A stretch of DNA of 36,363 nt, taken from the NCBI GenBank assembly GCA_021647315.1, contig JAKIUY010000039.1, positions 1 to 36,363 on the forward strand, written 5' to 3'. Below, one piece after another: positions 17,095 to 25,484 of the stretch (the first letter of the stretch is position 1; each line of letters begins with the position of its first letter). The stretch comes from Victivallaceae bacterium. Lineage in GTDB: Bacteria > Verrucomicrobiota > Lentisphaeria > Victivallales > Victivallaceae. The notes under the pieces are model-generated. The model had not been told where the DNA came from and ran no database searches. It worked only from the letters and a program-made list of their open reading frames with translations. The position numbers were made by a program, and so were the translations under genes.

Positions 17095-17799
17095 TTACGC
17101 TTCGACTGACGTCTCTTCGTGTGGTGTTGCTCCAAGCTGCTTTTCGGCTTGTATATCTTTGGCATTAATAGCACCGCCGCTGATAATCAGCCGCATGGCG
17201 TCCGATATTTTCATATCCAGAATAGTGCAATCTTCATTGGGAACGAACAGCAGGAAGCCACTGGTTGGATTGGGGGTTGTCGGCAGAAAAATACTGAGTA
17301 ATTTTTTGCCGGTGCAATTGGTAATTTCATTGCCCTCGTGATTGTCATTTGTCAGAAAACCGATAACATAGATGCCTTTGCGCGGATATTCGAATAGCAC
17401 AACTTTGCGGAACATGTTGCCGCTTGGGGCCCAGATAGCTTCACCTATCTGATGACAGGTGGTGTAGACTGTTCTTAAAATTGGCAGTTTCAGTACTGCC
17501 CATTCGGTCAGACGGATAAACCAGCGACCCAGTTTGTAACGGGCAAGTTCACCAATAACAAACAGTATTGAGGCAATGGTGAGTAAGGTGGCGATTCTGA
17601 TTCCCTGGCTCACCCAGAAGTTTTCCTCCAGATCAGGCAGGTATGGCAACAGCAGATCGACCGCCCATTCAGTCAGCTGTGAGTAGACGAACCATGCGAC
17701 CCAGATGGTGATTGCCAGTGGTACGATAACGAACAGTCCGGCAAGAATCCGGTTCCTGGCATGGGCAAGAAAGCTGACCGATGATTTATTTTTTGTCAT
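17095..17799 (-). CDS. DUF502 family inner-membrane protein
   Basis: This 234-residue protein has two strong membrane segments (about 17-38, AGLFVIVPLAITIWVAWFVY, and about 65-85) followed by a soluble C-terminal domain. That domain carries the family hallmarks LPILRTVYTTCHQIGEAI, FPRKGIYVIGFLTND-like sequence and FLPTTPNPTSGFLLFVP. The family is widespread and lacks a firm biochemical role. The ATG overlaps the end of the upstream CNNM/CorC gene by 14 bases, implying coupled translation and possibly a shared envelope function. The tail after about 205 is variable. Confidence 0.88.
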   Translation of the reverse strand: MTKNKSSVSFLAHARNRILAGLFVIVPLAITIWVAWFVYSQLTEWAVDLLLPYLPDLEENFWVSQGIRIATLLTIASILFVIGELARYKLGRWFIRLTEWAVLKLPILRTVYTTCHQIGEAIWAPSGNMFRKVVLFEYPRKGIYVIGFLTNDNHEGNEITNCTGKKLLSIFLPTTPNPTSGFLLFVPNEDCTILDMKISDAMRLIISGGAINAKDIQAEKQLGATPHEETSVEA

Positions 17800-19060
17800 G
17801 TTTACTCAATAGTTTTAAGTTCAGTGAAATAATTTTACGTTTATCTGCTTCTAATATAGTGACATGAAGCTTATCGTCAAGGACGATTTCTTCACCGGGC
17901 TCGGGGATTTTGCCGAATTCCGCGCAGACATAGCCGGCAATTGTATCGACATCTTCATCCTCAGTCAAGTCGATGTCAAGTAGCTCATTGACATCGTCGA
18001 TCATGGTTCTGGCATCAATTGCAACGGTTCCATCCGGCATAAACTGCGGTTTTGATTCGGCATCCGTATCTGAATCATATTCATCACAGATTTCTCCGAC
18101 AATTTCCTCCAGAATATCCTCGAGCGAGACGACGCCGGAGGTGCCGCCGTATTCATCGATAATAACGGCAAAATGAATGCGGTTAACCTTGAATTCTTCC
18201 AACAGATCACCGACATTCTTGGTTTCAGGAATAAATACCGGAGTATGGGACATCTGTTCCAGAGTTTTATCGCGACATGCATCATCAAGAAAATCTTTAG
18301 CGTAGACTACTCCTTTTATTTCATCAATATTTTCACCGTAAACCGGTATCCGGCTGTGGCCGCTGGCAATAAATTCCTGTCTGGCTTCAGCAATGGTGGC
18401 GGAGCCCGAGAGTGCGTGCATGTCAACTCGCGGTGTCATGATTTCCCGAACCAGAGTATCGTCGAGGTCGAATATACCGCGAATCATCCGTTTTTCATCT
18501 TCTTCCAGATCGCCTGCATCGCCATCATCATCATCATCATCGACCAGAGACATTATTTCATCTTCAACCGTAACCTTTTCATGATTTTCTTCGTTTAGCC
18601 CGATGCCCTCAACTCTTCTGGAAATCAGGCGCATCATGAATACCACCGGCCATAGGACGGTCTGTTTGAGTAACATCAGCAACGGAAAAGTAAAGCGGAT
18701 AATAGGAATATCGAGTTTCCATACCAGTAACCGGGTTATTATGCCGCAGATAATTGTGAGTATAAAGATAATCAGTGCAACCTCGCCAGCACTCTGCACG
18801 ATTGAATGTTCGGGACAAAGATCGCGAATGAGATCAAACAGTAACGCGGTGATAAAGCCAAGCAGGGCGAACAGCAACATTCGGAACACGACATTATAGT
18901 CCTGTTCATCGTCTTTTAACGTTTCCAGATATCTGGCCAATTCACGATCTTCTGATTCCAGCCGCCTTATTCTGCCGCCACTGAGACGTGAAAAAGCATC
19001 CCAGGTCGTCAACAACCAGAGAAACAGTGCTCCCGCAATGCCTAAATATTCATAATTCAT
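17786..19060 (-). CDS. CNNM/CorC family transporter-like protein (hemolysin C-like)
   Basis: The 424-residue protein has an N-terminal CNNM-type membrane region (about 5-150, several hydrophobic segments). A CBS pair follows (about 195-330, IMTPRVDMHALSG, GHSRIPVYGENIDEIKGVVYAKDFL, FAVIIDEYGGTSGVVSLEDILEEIVGEI). The C-terminal CorC_HlyC domain (about 335-420) includes IDARTMIDDVNELLDIDL. Relatives are linked to magnesium or cobalt homeostasis; hemolytic activity should not be assumed. An acidic insert (five to six Asp in a row near 172-180, encoded by a short GAT run) sits before the CBS region. GAGGT lies 4 bases before the ATG. Genes of this kind usually follow ybeY, as here. Confidence 0.88.
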   Translation of the reverse strand: MNYEYLGIAGALFLWLLTTWDAFSRLSGGRIRRLESEDRELARYLETLKDDEQDYNVVFRMLLFALLGFITALLFDLIRDLCPEHSIVQSAGEVALIIFILTIICGIITRLLVWKLDIPIIRFTFPLLMLLKQTVLWPVVFMMRLISRRVEGIGLNEENHEKVTVEDEIMSLVDDDDDDGDAGDLEEDEKRMIRGIFDLDDTLVREIMTPRVDMHALSGSATIAEARQEFIASGHSRIPVYGENIDEIKGVVYAKDFLDDACRDKTLEQMSHTPVFIPETKNVGDLLEEFKVNRIHFAVIIDEYGGTSGVVSLEDILEEIVGEICDEYDSDTDAESKPQFMPDGTVAIDARTMIDDVNELLDIDLTEDEDVDTIAGYVCAEFGKIPEPGEEIVLDDKLHVTILEADKRKIISLNLKLLSKHDKK

Positions 19061-19343
19061 AAATACCTCAATTTATCTTTAACGGTCTGGGGTCAAACCT
19101 ACACTTTATTACTTAAATTAGTGTAGCCGGAACCTAATTATTGTTCAACCCATTCAGGGTTGTAAATCATGGGACGCTTGGAACTCCGGGTTCCACCCGG
19201 GGCTACTATTGTTAAATCCAGCACATAAATAAAATCATAAAGATTGTTATTTACAAAGCTCCATCTCAACTTGATTTATGTGTTGGATAAAAAACTGTTA
19301 CTTCGTCTGTTGCTGCTTGAGTAGGCCCAAAAGTTATAAGATA
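19061..19343. other. intergenic region with palindromes and a 15-bp inverted repeat
   Basis: CAACCCATTCAGGGTTG (19146-19162) and CCGGG/CCCGG (19186-19200) belong to the palindrome class seen at 16846-17019. A 15-bp stem (19216-19230 with 19274-19288, one G-T pair) encloses a 43-base loop. No gene is seen, and the gap interrupts an otherwise tight cluster between ybeY and the CorC-like gene. Confidence 0.6.
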
Positions 19344-19850
19344 TTATGACTTATGGTTTAAGGCAATTGTGCCTGCCGGGAAAATATCGCTGAAGATAAA
19401 TTCCTTTTTCAATGCTGTCATGACGCGTGTTTCCTGTTGTCGCATCCGCTGTGCTGCTGCCGGCTCCAAATCATCTTCGCCTGTGGCATGTAACAGCCCG
19501 TGAACGATATATAGTACCAGCTCGGCGGCATAGGATGAATCATGGCGGGTTGTTCCTTCACGCATCGCAACATCCACACCTATTATCAACTCTATTGCGG
19601 TTTCATCTGCCAGTAACGGTTCATCATGCTCAAGGTAACAGAATGAAATAACATCTGTTGTTCCGCTGTGGCCTAAATATGCCGCATTAATCTCCGTCAT
19701 TTTTTTATCTCCGGTGAACATAATATTGATTTCGTGTTCAACCAGTGGCAAGTTGCATATTTCAGTCGCTTTTCTTATCATTTTTTTCAGCAACAGCCGA
19801 TTTGGCGGTGGTAGTCTTCTGTGCCGCCATGAATAGGTCACTTTCATCAT
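19344..19850 (-). CDS. ybeY: endoribonuclease YbeY
   Basis: YbeY is a metal-dependent endoribonuclease for 16S rRNA maturation and ribosome quality control. The 168-residue product shows INIMFTGDKKMTEINAAYLGHSGTTDVISF and the metal motif HGLLHATGEDD (His117, His121). The third ligand, usually His in HGxLHLxGYDH, is Asp127 here; such variation occurs in some lineages, so inactivity should not be concluded. The start at 19850 keeps the usual N-terminal strand and helix (KVTYSWRHRRLPPPNRLLLKKMIRKA) but makes the gene overlap the upstream HD gene by 89 bases. The later ATG at 19781 would shorten the overlap to 20 bases but remove the first strand. Confidence 0.9.
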   Translation of the reverse strand: MMKVTYSWRHRRLPPPNRLLLKKMIRKATEICNLPLVEHEINIMFTGDKKMTEINAAYLGHSGTTDVISFCYLEHDEPLLADETAIELIIGVDVAMREGTTRHDSSYAAELVLYIVHGLLHATGEDDLEPAAAQRMRQQETRVMTALKKEFIFSDIFPAGTIALNHKS

Positions 19851-22164
19851 TGTCCTCGTCTTTAGGGTAAGCGATGCGCCCGTGATTCATCATGGTCAGG
19901 GTTTTGACAAAACTTTTTTTTATCTGACTGAGTTCAGCAAAAGTCAGATCTGCATCGTCAAGTTGCCCATCACGAATGCGTTTGCGGAAAATTTCCCAGA
20001 TGAGTGCTTCAATTTTTGTCGGAGTCGGTTTCTGCAACGAACGTGATGCGGCTTCACAGGCATCAGCCAGGCAGATAATTGCGACCTCCTTCTCTTTCGG
20101 CAGTGGTCCGGGATAGCGGTATTCCTGTTCACTGACAACAAGATCTTTTTCACGGTTTTCCTTCAGTGCCTTTTGGTAGAAATAGTAGACAATATTGGTG
20201 CCGTGATGTTGTTCAATTGCATCACGGATAATTTTTCTCAGTTTGTATTTCATCGCTAGATCGACCCCGTCTTTGACATGGTTGAGGATAATCAAACTGC
20301 TCATGCGCGGGTGCAGATCGGTATGTTTACCATCGGGCGATAAACTATTCTCAGTAAAATATTCAGGTTTGACCAATTTGCCGATGTCATGAAACAGTGC
20401 TCCGACTCTGGCTTTGATCGGGTTGGCTCCGATACTGCCCGCAGCATATTCAGCCAGAGTCGATACTGTCAGACTGTGGTGAAACGTTCCCGGTGCTTCG
20501 AGTTGCAATCGTCGCAGCAGAGGATGATTATAGTCGCAAAGCATCAGCAGTGACATATTGGTGCTGATATTGAACAGCAATTCAAAGACAAAGATAATCA
20601 CCAGACCCAGAATCGCGGTCATAATTGAGGTAATGGCAATAATGATCATAGAATGGATTATATTGGCCGATATATTGGCTGTTTCCAGGAAAAAATTGAA
20701 GTTCAGTAATGTTGCTGTGACAAATGATACCCCGGCGGCACGAATAAAGAATGAGCGGTAATTAGTTGCATTGCGTACGGCAAGTCCGGCAAAACAGCTG
20801 ATAACCAGTCCTTCCAGAACAATATCATATGAATTATTCATCATCATTGCAGTTAGAATTGAAACAAAGAAACCGATATATATTGCACCTCGTAAGCCGG
20901 TGGTTACTGCCAGAACAATAGCCGGCAGTGCAAGTGGCATGGCATCCATAACCAGAACCGGCAATAATGAAAACTGAGTACTGAAGAATGTGAAGACCTC
21001 GATTGCGGCATAATTTATTATCAGCGAAATAATAATTGTTGCTGCTGTAAGCAATACTTTTTGGTTGCTTTTAATAATATCCGGATTGACGTTATACAGA
21101 TAGAGACCGATGACCAGCATTAGCACCAGACACCATGATATCAGCTCCAATTTATGTCTGAGGATAGCTTTCGATGATACCCGCTCAGCCACCAGTCTGT
21201 TATATTTATTAAGTTTACTGAGCAGTTTTTCGGTAACAATCTCATTTTTATTGATAATCCGTTGATCTTTTTTGATTGCCTCGACATAGGGTAGGGTAGC
21301 ACTGGCGACAGCTTCGCGTCGTATCTGGGTAGTTTTTTCATCGAATCTCAGATTGCCCCGCTTGGCGAACAGTGCTTCCACCACTTCAGTCATAATTTTT
21401 GTAAAAAGTTTTTTGTTAGATGAGGAGTAAAAGGTCAGAGCTTTTTCCGCAACTTGTTTTGCCGCTAGTTGTGGTGTTTGAACATCAATAATCTGTTTCT
21501 CCCGGCGACTACGTCCTTTTGAATCGACAATTTTAATCATCTGCCCTACTTTATATGCCTGTTTAGAATGACTGTCCATGATACCGCGATTTAATGCCAA
21601 TTCCATATTTGCAATGAAATTACGCTTGCGATTGCCGTCCTGCATCATATAATAAAAATCCTGTAGCGTATTGTCGTCCATATTGGCAACCAGTTTGGCG
21701 ATTTTGCTGTCAGCCGGCGGTAGATATTTCTGGTTGCTTTGTAGTGCTATAATACGTTTGTTAATTGCGGCAAAGAACTGTTTAGCACGCATTTTGTAAT
21801 CTTGTTCAATCTTAATATTGAGCCGAAAAAAGAGCGGTACTTTTGCCGCTGCTTCCTGGCGTTTCAACTCTGTCAATTCTTTGTCCTGATAATCAAAATC
21901 AAATTTAGCAAAAATGGTTTCAGGTGCCTGCTGGCCGGTAATCAACAGAGATTCAGTGGTTTTATCGAGTGGCAGACAGAGTACTAGTGAACAGAGCACC
22001 CAGAGGATTGACAAAATCGCGATATTCAGCGGTTTTGATTTATCCGCGGCGGCGGCCAGAGAGTCATCTTGAGTACGGCGCTTGCGTGAACCTGTCAAAC
22101 CTTTTTTGCCCATTTGAAATTTGCTGCGACGCTGGTCTATAAATTTTTTAACTACAGAAAACAT
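19762..22164 (-). CDS. 7TM-HD family phosphohydrolase (PgpH/YqfF-like)
   Basis: The 800-residue protein matches the 7TMR-HD family, whose Listeria member PgpH hydrolyses cyclic di-AMP. There is a membrane anchor near 45-65 and an extracytoplasmic HDED domain to about 335. Seven hydrophobic segments span roughly 345-555. A cytoplasmic HD domain has FHHSLTVSTLAEYAAG and the metal-binding VGALFHDIGKL near 600, then EQHHGTNIVYYFY and CLADACEAASRSL. The substrate here is not proven. The ribosome site AAGGAG lies within the last codons of phoH, and the two genes are 8 bases apart. The low-complexity C-terminus overlaps ybeY by 89 bases. The order phoH-HD-ybeY is conserved in many phyla. Confidence 0.9.
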   Translation of the reverse strand: MFSVVKKFIDQRRSKFQMGKKGLTGSRKRRTQDDSLAAAADKSKPLNIAILSILWVLCSLVLCLPLDKTTESLLITGQQAPETIFAKFDFDYQDKELTELKRQEAAAKVPLFFRLNIKIEQDYKMRAKQFFAAINKRIIALQSNQKYLPPADSKIAKLVANMDDNTLQDFYYMMQDGNRKRNFIANMELALNRGIMDSHSKQAYKVGQMIKIVDSKGRSRREKQIIDVQTPQLAAKQVAEKALTFYSSSNKKLFTKIMTEVVEALFAKRGNLRFDEKTTQIRREAVASATLPYVEAIKKDQRIINKNEIVTEKLLSKLNKYNRLVAERVSSKAILRHKLELISWCLVLMLVIGLYLYNVNPDIIKSNQKVLLTAATIIISLIINYAAIEVFTFFSTQFSLLPVLVMDAMPLALPAIVLAVTTGLRGAIYIGFFVSILTAMMMNNSYDIVLEGLVISCFAGLAVRNATNYRSFFIRAAGVSFVTATLLNFNFFLETANISANIIHSMIIIAITSIMTAILGLVIIFVFELLFNISTNMSLLMLCDYNHPLLRRLQLEAPGTFHHSLTVSTLAEYAAGSIGANPIKARVGALFHDIGKLVKPEYFTENSLSPDGKHTDLHPRMSSLIILNHVKDGVDLAMKYKLRKIIRDAIEQHHGTNIVYYFYQKALKENREKDLVVSEQEYRYPGPLPKEKEVAIICLADACEAASRSLQKPTPTKIEALIWEIFRKRIRDGQLDDADLTFAELSQIKKSFVKTLTMMNHGRIAYPKDEDNDESDLFMAAQKTTTAKSAVAEKNDKKSD

Positions 22165-22172
22165 TGTGAAAT

Positions 22173-23135
22173 CTACTCCTTGTGCCGCTGATATGCGGTG
22201 ATAATTTTCTCTACCAGAGCATGTCTGACGACGTCCGTTGTTGAAAATTTACAGATGGCAATTTCATCAATATGTTTCAGTGCGGTCGCTGCGTGTGCCA
22301 GTCCCGAACTGGTATTGCTCGGCAGGTCGGTCTGGAATGGGTCACCGGTAATGACGCATTGCGAGTCGAACCCGAGCCGGGTAAGAAACATCAGCATCTG
22401 TTCTTCGGTAGTATTCTGAGCTTCATCCAGAATAATGAACGCATTGTTTAATGTGCGTCCTCGCATGAAAGCCAGTGGTGCCACTTCAATAATATTTTTT
22501 TCAATCAATGCGGATGCTTCCTCGAATTCCAGCATATCATAAAGCGCATCGTAAAGCGGGCGTAGATATGGCGTAATTTTTTCTTCAATATTGCCTGGTA
22601 AAAAACCGAGATTTTCGCCTGCTTCACGGGCCGGACGGGTTAGAATGATCCGGCTATAGTTACCTTGTAGCAGTTCGGAAACAGCCATTGCCATCGCCAG
22701 ATAGGTTTTTCCGGTTCCTGCCGGTCCGATCCCGAACACAATATCTTTTTTCCGCATGCATTCGATATAGTTAAACTGGGCTTTTGTCCGCGGAACAATC
22801 TCGCGTTTGCGGGTTCCGACCTTGATGCGTTTGGCAAATAGTTTGCGTAATTCATCATGACGGTCATTGGCAAATGCGGTGAGAATCTGTTCAAAATCAG
22901 CCTGATCAAGGTGTTTGTCGCGGAGAATAAATATTTTGCCGAGTTCATCAAAAAAATCCCGGATACGGGAGATTGAGGTCGGTTTACCGCTTATTTTTAC
23001 CCAGAAATCCCTGGCAACCAGTTTTACATTGAATGCTGATTCGCATTTTTTCAGATTTAACTGGAAATGTCCGGCAAAGGTCTCTTGCAGGGAGATGCCG
23101 CTTTCAAAATAATACTTATCGTTTTCGTCCGACAT
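22173..23135 (-). CDS. PhoH-like ATPase
   Basis: The 320-residue protein is a PhoH-family P-loop ATPase related to superfamily I helicases, often linked with RNA metabolism. An N-terminal KH-like region (about 30-75) is followed by Walker A GPAGTGKT at 137-144, RPAREAGENLGFLPG, MRGRTLNNAFIILDEAQNTT (Walker B) and GDPFQTDLP. The length is normal. It is preceded by a LysM lipoprotein gene (19-base gap) and followed after 8 bases by the 7TM-HD gene, part of the common phoH-HD-ybeY operon. The ribosome site before the ATG is weak, so translation may depend on the upstream gene. Confidence 0.94.
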   Translation of the reverse strand: MSDENDKYYFESGISLQETFAGHFQLNLKKCESAFNVKLVARDFWVKISGKPTSISRIRDFFDELGKIFILRDKHLDQADFEQILTAFANDRHDELRKLFAKRIKVGTRKREIVPRTKAQFNYIECMRKKDIVFGIGPAGTGKTYLAMAMAVSELLQGNYSRIILTRPAREAGENLGFLPGNIEEKITPYLRPLYDALYDMLEFEEASALIEKNIIEVAPLAFMRGRTLNNAFIILDEAQNTTEEQMLMFLTRLGFDSQCVITGDPFQTDLPSNTSSGLAHAATALKHIDEIAICKFSTTDVVRHALVEKIITAYQRHKE

Positions 23136-23154
23136 TAATGTCAGTGAACCTTTA

Positions 23155-23622
23155 TTATAGAACAGGTATGACCAGCTTCATGCCTGGCTGTATTTTGTTC
23201 TGGTCTTTGATGATATCACGGTTAGCTTCAAGTATACGCTTAACTTCATGGCTGGTATTGTACATCTTGGCCGAAATAGCTGATAGAGTATCACCCTTCT
23301 GAACCGTATAGGTTTTTGCCGCGGGTGCAGTGTCTGTGGCAGGAGCAGCAGTGTCGTCTGGCATTTGTTCCGTATCAGTCACAGTTATAGCTTCGGTTTC
23401 GACTGAAATATCAATGTCAGTTTCATTATTTGTTTCCGTCGTAATATTGCCGGTAACGGCTGGCGGGGTGGTTTGAGGCGGTTTCCAAGCTGGATAGCTC
23501 TTTTTGATTTGTTTCTGCCAGCGCAGCTCTTCATCCCCGAGTTGGGTTTGAGCAAGGCGCGGAGCACATCCGAAACTTCCAAGCAACAATAGACCGCCAA
23601 GGATTACTAAACTTGTTTTCAT
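23155..23622 (-). CDS. LysM-domain lipoprotein
   Basis: The 155-residue product has a lipoprotein signal (MKTSLVILGGLLLLGSFGC, lipidation at Cys19), a Thr/Glu/Asp/Ala-rich linker (about 50-105) and one C-terminal LysM domain (YTVQKGDTLSAISAKMYNTS to MKLVIP, about 108-154). It should be membrane-anchored and bind peptidoglycan. GAGG lies 8 bases before the ATG. As the first gene of the phoH run it may be expressed with RNA-processing genes; no catalytic domain is present, so a structural or anchoring role is most likely. Confidence 0.9.
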   Translation of the reverse strand: MKTSLVILGGLLLLGSFGCAPRLAQTQLGDEELRWQKQIKKSYPAWKPPQTTPPAVTGNITTETNNETDIDISVETEAITVTDTEQMPDDTAAPATDTAPAAKTYTVQKGDTLSAISAKMYNTSHEVKRILEANRDIIKDQNKIQPGMKLVIPVL

Positions 23623-23750
23623 TTTTCCGCCTCCAAATATTATTATTATTATACTAATTTAGGATGAAATTTAAACTTTTATTTTCCATCTTTGAGCTGA
23701 AATAGTCCGAAAAATGTACTGAAACCTACCCATAATGGGTATAAATATCT

Positions 23751-25010
23751 TTATCCCTCAAAACGTTTGAGTAAAAGGGCTCCGTTATGACCACCAAAAC
23801 CGAGATTAATATTTATTGCTGTCCTGATAGATTTTTCACAGGCGGTATTCGGGGTGTAATTCAAATCACACTCCGGATCCGGGTTTTCATAGTTGATGGT
23901 TGGAGGGATTATACCGCTCTTCAGTGCGTTGACACAGGCAATGGTTTCAAAACCACCGGCTGCACCCAGCGCGTGGCCAGTAACCCCTTTAGTGCTGCTG
24001 ATTGCAACTTTCCAAGCATGTTCGCCCAATGCGACTTTGATTGCCTTGGTTTCAAACTTATCATTAAGCGGAGTACTTGTCCCATGAGCATTGATGTAAT
24101 CAATGTCTTCAGGGTTCATTCCGGCATGCCTCATCGCTGCCATTACAGCTCGTGCCGCGCCCATACCGTTTGGATCTGGCGAGGTAATGTGAAAGGCATC
24201 ACCAGTGGCACCGTATCCGACGATTTCCGCCAGAATGGTCGCACCGCGCTTTTTCGCGTGTTCAAGCTCTTCAAGTACCAGTACACCGGCACCGTCTGAC
24301 ATCACAAATCCGTCACGTTCGGCATCAAATGGCCGACTCGCGTGTTTGGGATCATCATTACGGCAACTCATTGCTTTCATTGAACAGAACCCGCCAAAAC
24401 CAATTTCGGTGACTGATGCTTCGGAACCACCGGTAATCATAATGTCGGCATCATCGCGTTTAATCATCCAGAAAGATTCGCCGATTGAGTGGCATGCCGA
24501 GCTACAGGCAGTAACAATACTCATATTGGGTCCCTGTGCGCCGTGACGCATGGAAATACACCCTGATGCCGTGTCAATAATCATCATTGGAATCAGTAAT
24601 GGTGATACTCGCTTGGGGCCGCGTTCATCTAAAACTCTGACCTGTTCCGTCAGGGTTTGAAGACCTCCAATACCGCTTGAAACCACAACACCGGCTCTGG
24701 TCGGGTCAATGTTATTAGATTCTCTGAAATCACTGGGCAGGCCTGATTGTGCTACGGCTTCAGCCGCCGCTGCAATCGCCAGATGAGTAACGTGATCCAG
24801 TCGCTTGGCCTCTTTTACCGGCATATATTGAGAGATATCAAAATTTTTGATCTCTCCACCAATATGAGAGCGGAATTCTGAAACATCAAATTTTGTAATT
24901 GTATCCAGTCCGCACCGGCCGTTAACCAGCGAGTCCCAGAAGTCGGTAGCATTGTTGCCGACGCATGAGACAATTCCCGTTCCGGTAATGACTACTCGTC
25001 TGTCATTCAT
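23751..25010 (-). CDS. fabF: beta-ketoacyl-[acyl-carrier-protein] synthase II
   Basis: FabF condenses malonyl-ACP with acyl-ACP in each elongation round of type II fatty-acid synthesis. The 419-residue product shows VVITGTGIVSCVG at the start, the nucleophile Cys169 in VTACSSACHS, and the catalytic histidines in NAHGTSTPLND and GVTGHALGAAGG. It ends with NLGFGGHNGALLLKRF. The ATG at 25010 is chosen: GAGGT lies 6 bases before it, whereas the TTG one codon earlier is too close. It follows acpP on the same strand, but a strong hairpin terminator lies between them, so fabF is probably transcribed at a lower level or partly on its own. Confidence 0.96.
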   Translation of the reverse strand: MNDRRVVITGTGIVSCVGNNATDFWDSLVNGRCGLDTITKFDVSEFRSHIGGEIKNFDISQYMPVKEAKRLDHVTHLAIAAAAEAVAQSGLPSDFRESNNIDPTRAGVVVSSGIGGLQTLTEQVRVLDERGPKRVSPLLIPMMIIDTASGCISMRHGAQGPNMSIVTACSSACHSIGESFWMIKRDDADIMITGGSEASVTEIGFGGFCSMKAMSCRNDDPKHASRPFDAERDGFVMSDGAGVLVLEELEHAKKRGATILAEIVGYGATGDAFHITSPDPNGMGAARAVMAAMRHAGMNPEDIDYINAHGTSTPLNDKFETKAIKVALGEHAWKVAISSTKGVTGHALGAAGGFETIACVNALKSGIIPPTINYENPDPECDLNYTPNTACEKSIRTAININLGFGGHNGALLLKRFEG

Positions 25011-25028
25011 CAATAAACCTCACCATTT

Positions 25029-25067
25029 AAAAAAAATGGGCCACCACGCTAAAGAAGTGACCCATTT
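25029..25067 (-). terminator. intrinsic terminator between acpP and fabF
   Basis: Read on the minus strand, AAATGGGTCAC pairs with GTGG-TGGCCCATTT across a loop of about 9 bases and is followed by a run of eight T. It should end most acpP transcripts and give the carrier protein higher expression than fabF. Confidence 0.75.
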
Positions 25068-25088
25068 GAAAATAAAATCAGAAACTGA

Positions 25089-25325
25089 TTATTCCTGTTT
25101 GCTTTCGATATATTTGATGGCATCACCAACAGAAGCCATTTTTTCAGCTTCGCTATCAGGGATATCTTCGCCGAACTCTTCTTCCAGCGCCATGATCAAT
25201 TCAACCTGATCCAATGAGTCTGCACCAAGATCTTCGATGAATTTTGCTTCAGGAACTACCTGATCTTCTGAAACTCCGAGCTGCTCAACAATAATACCTT
25301 TTACTTTTTCTGCAATTGAAGACAT
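25089..25325 (-). CDS. acpP: acyl carrier protein
   Basis: The 78-residue acidic protein carries growing acyl chains on a phosphopantetheine arm. It has the DSL motif in [20 protein letters not shown], with Ser37 as attachment site for the AcpS encoded at 12342-12722. Helix IV ([13 protein letters not shown]) completes the standard fold. A perfect AGGAGG lies 7 bases before the ATG, the strongest ribosome site in the window, fitting an abundant protein. It has its own candidate promoter upstream and its own terminator downstream inside the fab cluster. Confidence 0.97.
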   Translation of the reverse strand: MSSIAEKVKGIIVEQLGVSEDQVVPEAKFIEDLGADSLDQVELIMALEEEFGEDIPDSEAEKMASVGDAIKYIESKQE

Positions 25326-25376
25326 TTTTCGTCCTCCTAGTTTAATTAAAATTTATGTTCGAGTTATTCTTTGATA

Positions 25377-25405
25377 ACTTAATGAATTCTAATAAAATGC
25401 GTCAA
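25377..25405 (-). promoter_or_regulatory. candidate promoter for acpP
   Basis: On the minus strand TTGACG (25400-25405) is followed after 17 bases by TTAAGT (25377-25382). The -35 is good and the -10 weak. It lies about 52 bases before the acpP ATG in the 159-base gap after fabG. Confidence 0.35.
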
Positions 25406-25484
25406 TTTTCTGAAAATTCAAATTGATTTGCTATTTTTATAGAAAATTTCCTTAGTTTTCAGGCTGTTTAAAGCCGGGAAACCA

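Noticed and set aside
18173-18598. 141-codon frame opposite the CorC-like gene
   Set aside because: It is antisense to conserved CBS-domain coding sequence; the hydrophobic Ile run comes from the GAT repeat on the other strand.
23787-24299. 170-codon frame opposite fabF
   Set aside because: It lies wholly antisense to fabF and has no recognisable domain.
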